64,000 nucleotides of DNA, taken from positions 124,001 through 188,000 of the forward strand of contig NZ_JALJRA010000008.1 in NCBI RefSeq assembly GCF_022968135.1. The letters run 5' to 3'. The position numbers and the translations under genes were made by a program. Under the pieces are notes generated by a model. It was not told the origin of the DNA and did not search any database. It was given only the letters and a program-made list of their open reading frames with translations. Source of the stretch: Pseudorhizobium tarimense. GTDB lineage: Bacteria; Pseudomonadota; Alphaproteobacteria; Rhizobiales; Rhizobiaceae. This document shows positions 62,891 through 64,000 of this stretch, in pieces. Each line of letters begins with the position of its first letter. Positions within the stretch are counted from its first letter, which is position 1.

Positions 62891-62945
62891 GATGGCTTCC
62901 CGGTTGGTCCGGGCAAACCTAGCACATCATGGTCGAAGCCACACG

Positions 62946-63407
62946 GGCATCCTCAGGATCCGGAAGCCTCTGCCGGGAGGCGGAGAGTGATCACCTTGTC
63001 GCGGCCCGATCCCTCCGCCCGTTAAGGCGCATCGTCGGCACAGGTGACGAGAACATCCAGCGCCGAAGCGTCAACCTCTCCGGACGCAAGGCCTGCGCTT
63101 GCCGTCAGTCTTTCCGCGCCTGAATGGCCCCAGGCGAAGCGGGATTGAGCGAAGGCCAAAGGGGACGTCCTCCGTGATATTCAGCGCCGCTTGGTCCGCT
63201 ACGTCCGGCAGAAAGAGAACAAATTCCTCGCCACCCCATCGTCCGGCAAGGTCCTGCGGTCGTGAATTGGCCGGAAGGATCTCAGCAGAGCCGGATGACG
63301 CCCGCCTCATCGATGCCGATGATGCCGTCGGCAATCTCAGAGACGATCTTTCTATAGAGGTCCTGCGATGCAGGAATGAGAGAAGCAATCGAGAAGTTGT
63401 TTGTCAT
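62946..63407 (-). pseudogene. Collapsed PAS-GGDEF (diguanylate cyclase) gene
   Basis: The reverse strand starts MTNNFSIASLIPASQDLYRK then IVSEIADGIIGIDEAGVIRL, the beginning of a PAS domain, and is followed directly by EILPANSRPQDLAGRWGGEE and FVLFLPDVADQAALNI, the second half of a GGDEF domain. A frameshift after that restores LTASAGLAS and DVLVTCADDA, then an in-frame TAA, then GSGRDKVITLRLP. The rest of PAS and the first half of GGDEF are missing. It is a deletion pseudogene of a cyclic-di-GMP enzyme. Confidence 0.78.
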
Positions 63408-63567
63408 GGTGCCCGACAGCGCGCCGCGCAGAATTATGCGACGGATTGAACCGCCCCAAGAATCAGGGACCAAAGGCTAAGAAGATTTTAACTACGCCCC
63501 CGCCGCCAGACCGGGAGGCGCGGAGGGCGATGCACGCCAATATCTGTCTGTGCTATAGCGTGCGACC

Positions 63568-64000
63568 ATGCCCGAGAAATCCCTCCCCACCTTTCTGGCC
63601 GCTCATCCCAACACCGTCCTCGTCGAGATCGCTGACGCTCGCGGGTCCACGCCGCGCGATGCGGGCACCGTCATGCTGGTGAGCCAGGCCGACATCTGGG
63701 GGACTATCGGTGGCGGACGGCTGGAGTTTCTGGCGATCGACAACGCGCGCGCCATGCTCTCAGGGAGCGGCCAGGCTGTGATGGAAGTCCCGCTCGGTCC
63801 GGAAATCGGCCAGTGCTGCGGCGGTCGCACGCGGCTGGCGTTTTCGCCGCTGACGCCGGCTATTGCCGAGAGGCTGAAGGAGCGGCTGCTGAAGGAGGAG
63901 CGACAGCATCCATCCGTCTTCCTGTTCGGTGCAGGCCATGTGGGGCTGGCGCTTGCTCAAGCGCTTCGTCCGCTGCCCCTCTCGGTGACGGTAGTGGAGA
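63568..64000 (+). CDS. xdhC: XdhC, xanthine dehydrogenase accessory protein (cut by window end)
   Basis: This is the N-terminal 144 residues of XdhC, which sulfurates or inserts the molybdenum cofactor of XdhB. HPNTVLVEIADARGSTPRDA then GTVMLVSQADIWGTIGGGRL is the XdhC start, the cysteines in GQCCGGRTRLAF match the cofactor-binding region, and the Rossmann motif VFLFGAGHVGLALAQAL is visible just before the edge. It is separated from xdhAB by 3.4 kb containing unrelated and broken genes. Confidence 0.92.
   Translation, partial: MPEKSLPTFLAAHPNTVLVEIADARGSTPRDAGTVMLVSQADIWGTIGGGRLEFLAIDNARAMLSGSGQAVMEVPLGPEIGQCCGGRTRLAFSPLTPAIAERLKERLLKEERQHPSVFLFGAGHVGLALAQALRPLPLSVTVVE

Overview
The window looks like part of a replicon from an alphaproteobacterium of the Rhizobiales, most likely Rhizobiaceae (Ensifer/Rhizobium/Shinella type). 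The evidence is high-GC coding throughout plus typical rhizobial genes: a ChoXWV choline importer, a NolR-like regulator, BacA, a DUF982 protein, an Atu4866-domain protein, and a bdhA-xdhA-xdhB gene order known from Sinorhizobium meliloti. I saw no rRNA, tRNA, CRISPR array, insertion sequence or phage gene.

Layout. 1-6.4 kb: thymidine kinase (cut by the left edge), choline ABC transporter choXWV, a HugZ-like protein, the NolR-like regulator and an omega-amino acid:pyruvate aminotransferase. 6.4-10.5 kb: an SbtA-type permease, a YdcH-like small protein, an OxyR-like LysR regulator with an OxyR-type operator but no redox cysteines, and a divergent chloroperoxidase/ohrR pair with two palindromes between them. 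10.7-18.5 kb: a branched-chain amino acid binding protein with a clear terminator, a cupin, an SDR, DUF982, adenine deaminase, arylamine N-acetyltransferase, two linked flavin-fold (PNPOx-like) proteins, one fused to GAF and winged-helix domains, and an Atu4866 protein. 18.6-21.1 kb is decayed: a frameshifted AraC regulator, a LuxR remnant and a shattered MFS transporter. 21.1-28.6 kb: alpha-glucosidase, KDG kinase, a glycosyltransferase, a truncated LysE, der, a YfgM-like protein and a polysaccharide deacetylase. 28.7-36.6 kb: a decayed parDE module, bacA, an MFS transporter, a manganese catalase followed by an exported HIRAN protein, map, an LLM flavin enzyme, and a scar joining an AraC remnant to a methyltransferase remnant.

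36.7-50.4 kb: an ECF42-type sigma operon (YciI, sigma, SRPBCC), a BCCT transporter, GST, GFA, IalB-like and SH3 envelope proteins, glpK, a DUF2231/PQQ sugar dehydrogenase pair, a twice-frameshifted D-2-hydroxyacid dehydrogenase, a diacylglycerol kinase-like gene with no ordinary start codon, and a metallophosphoesterase. 50.4-55 kb: phosphonate transport phnDCE divergent from phnM-phnF, with two matched GntR-type operators between them. 55-64 kb: a frameshifted EF-hand protein, bdhA-xdhA-xdhB, a GNAT acetyltransferase, a GAF histidine kinase, a membrane protein split by an in-frame amber codon, a collapsed PAS-GGDEF gene, and xdhC running off the right edge.

The genes point to a soil or plant-associated lifestyle: choline/betaine uptake (ChoXWV, BCCT), purine salvage and breakdown (Ade, XdhABC), sugar and glycerol use (alpha-glucosidase, KdgK, GlpK, PQQ dehydrogenase), phosphonate scavenging, and peroxide or xenobiotic defence (Mn catalase, OhrR/chloroperoxidase, GST, NAT, BacA). 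About a dozen loci are frameshifted, truncated or interrupted, nearly all accessory, while core genes such as der, map, glpK and xdhAB are intact. This pattern suggests accessory-gene decay more than random sequencing error, though error cannot be excluded for the single-lesion cases.
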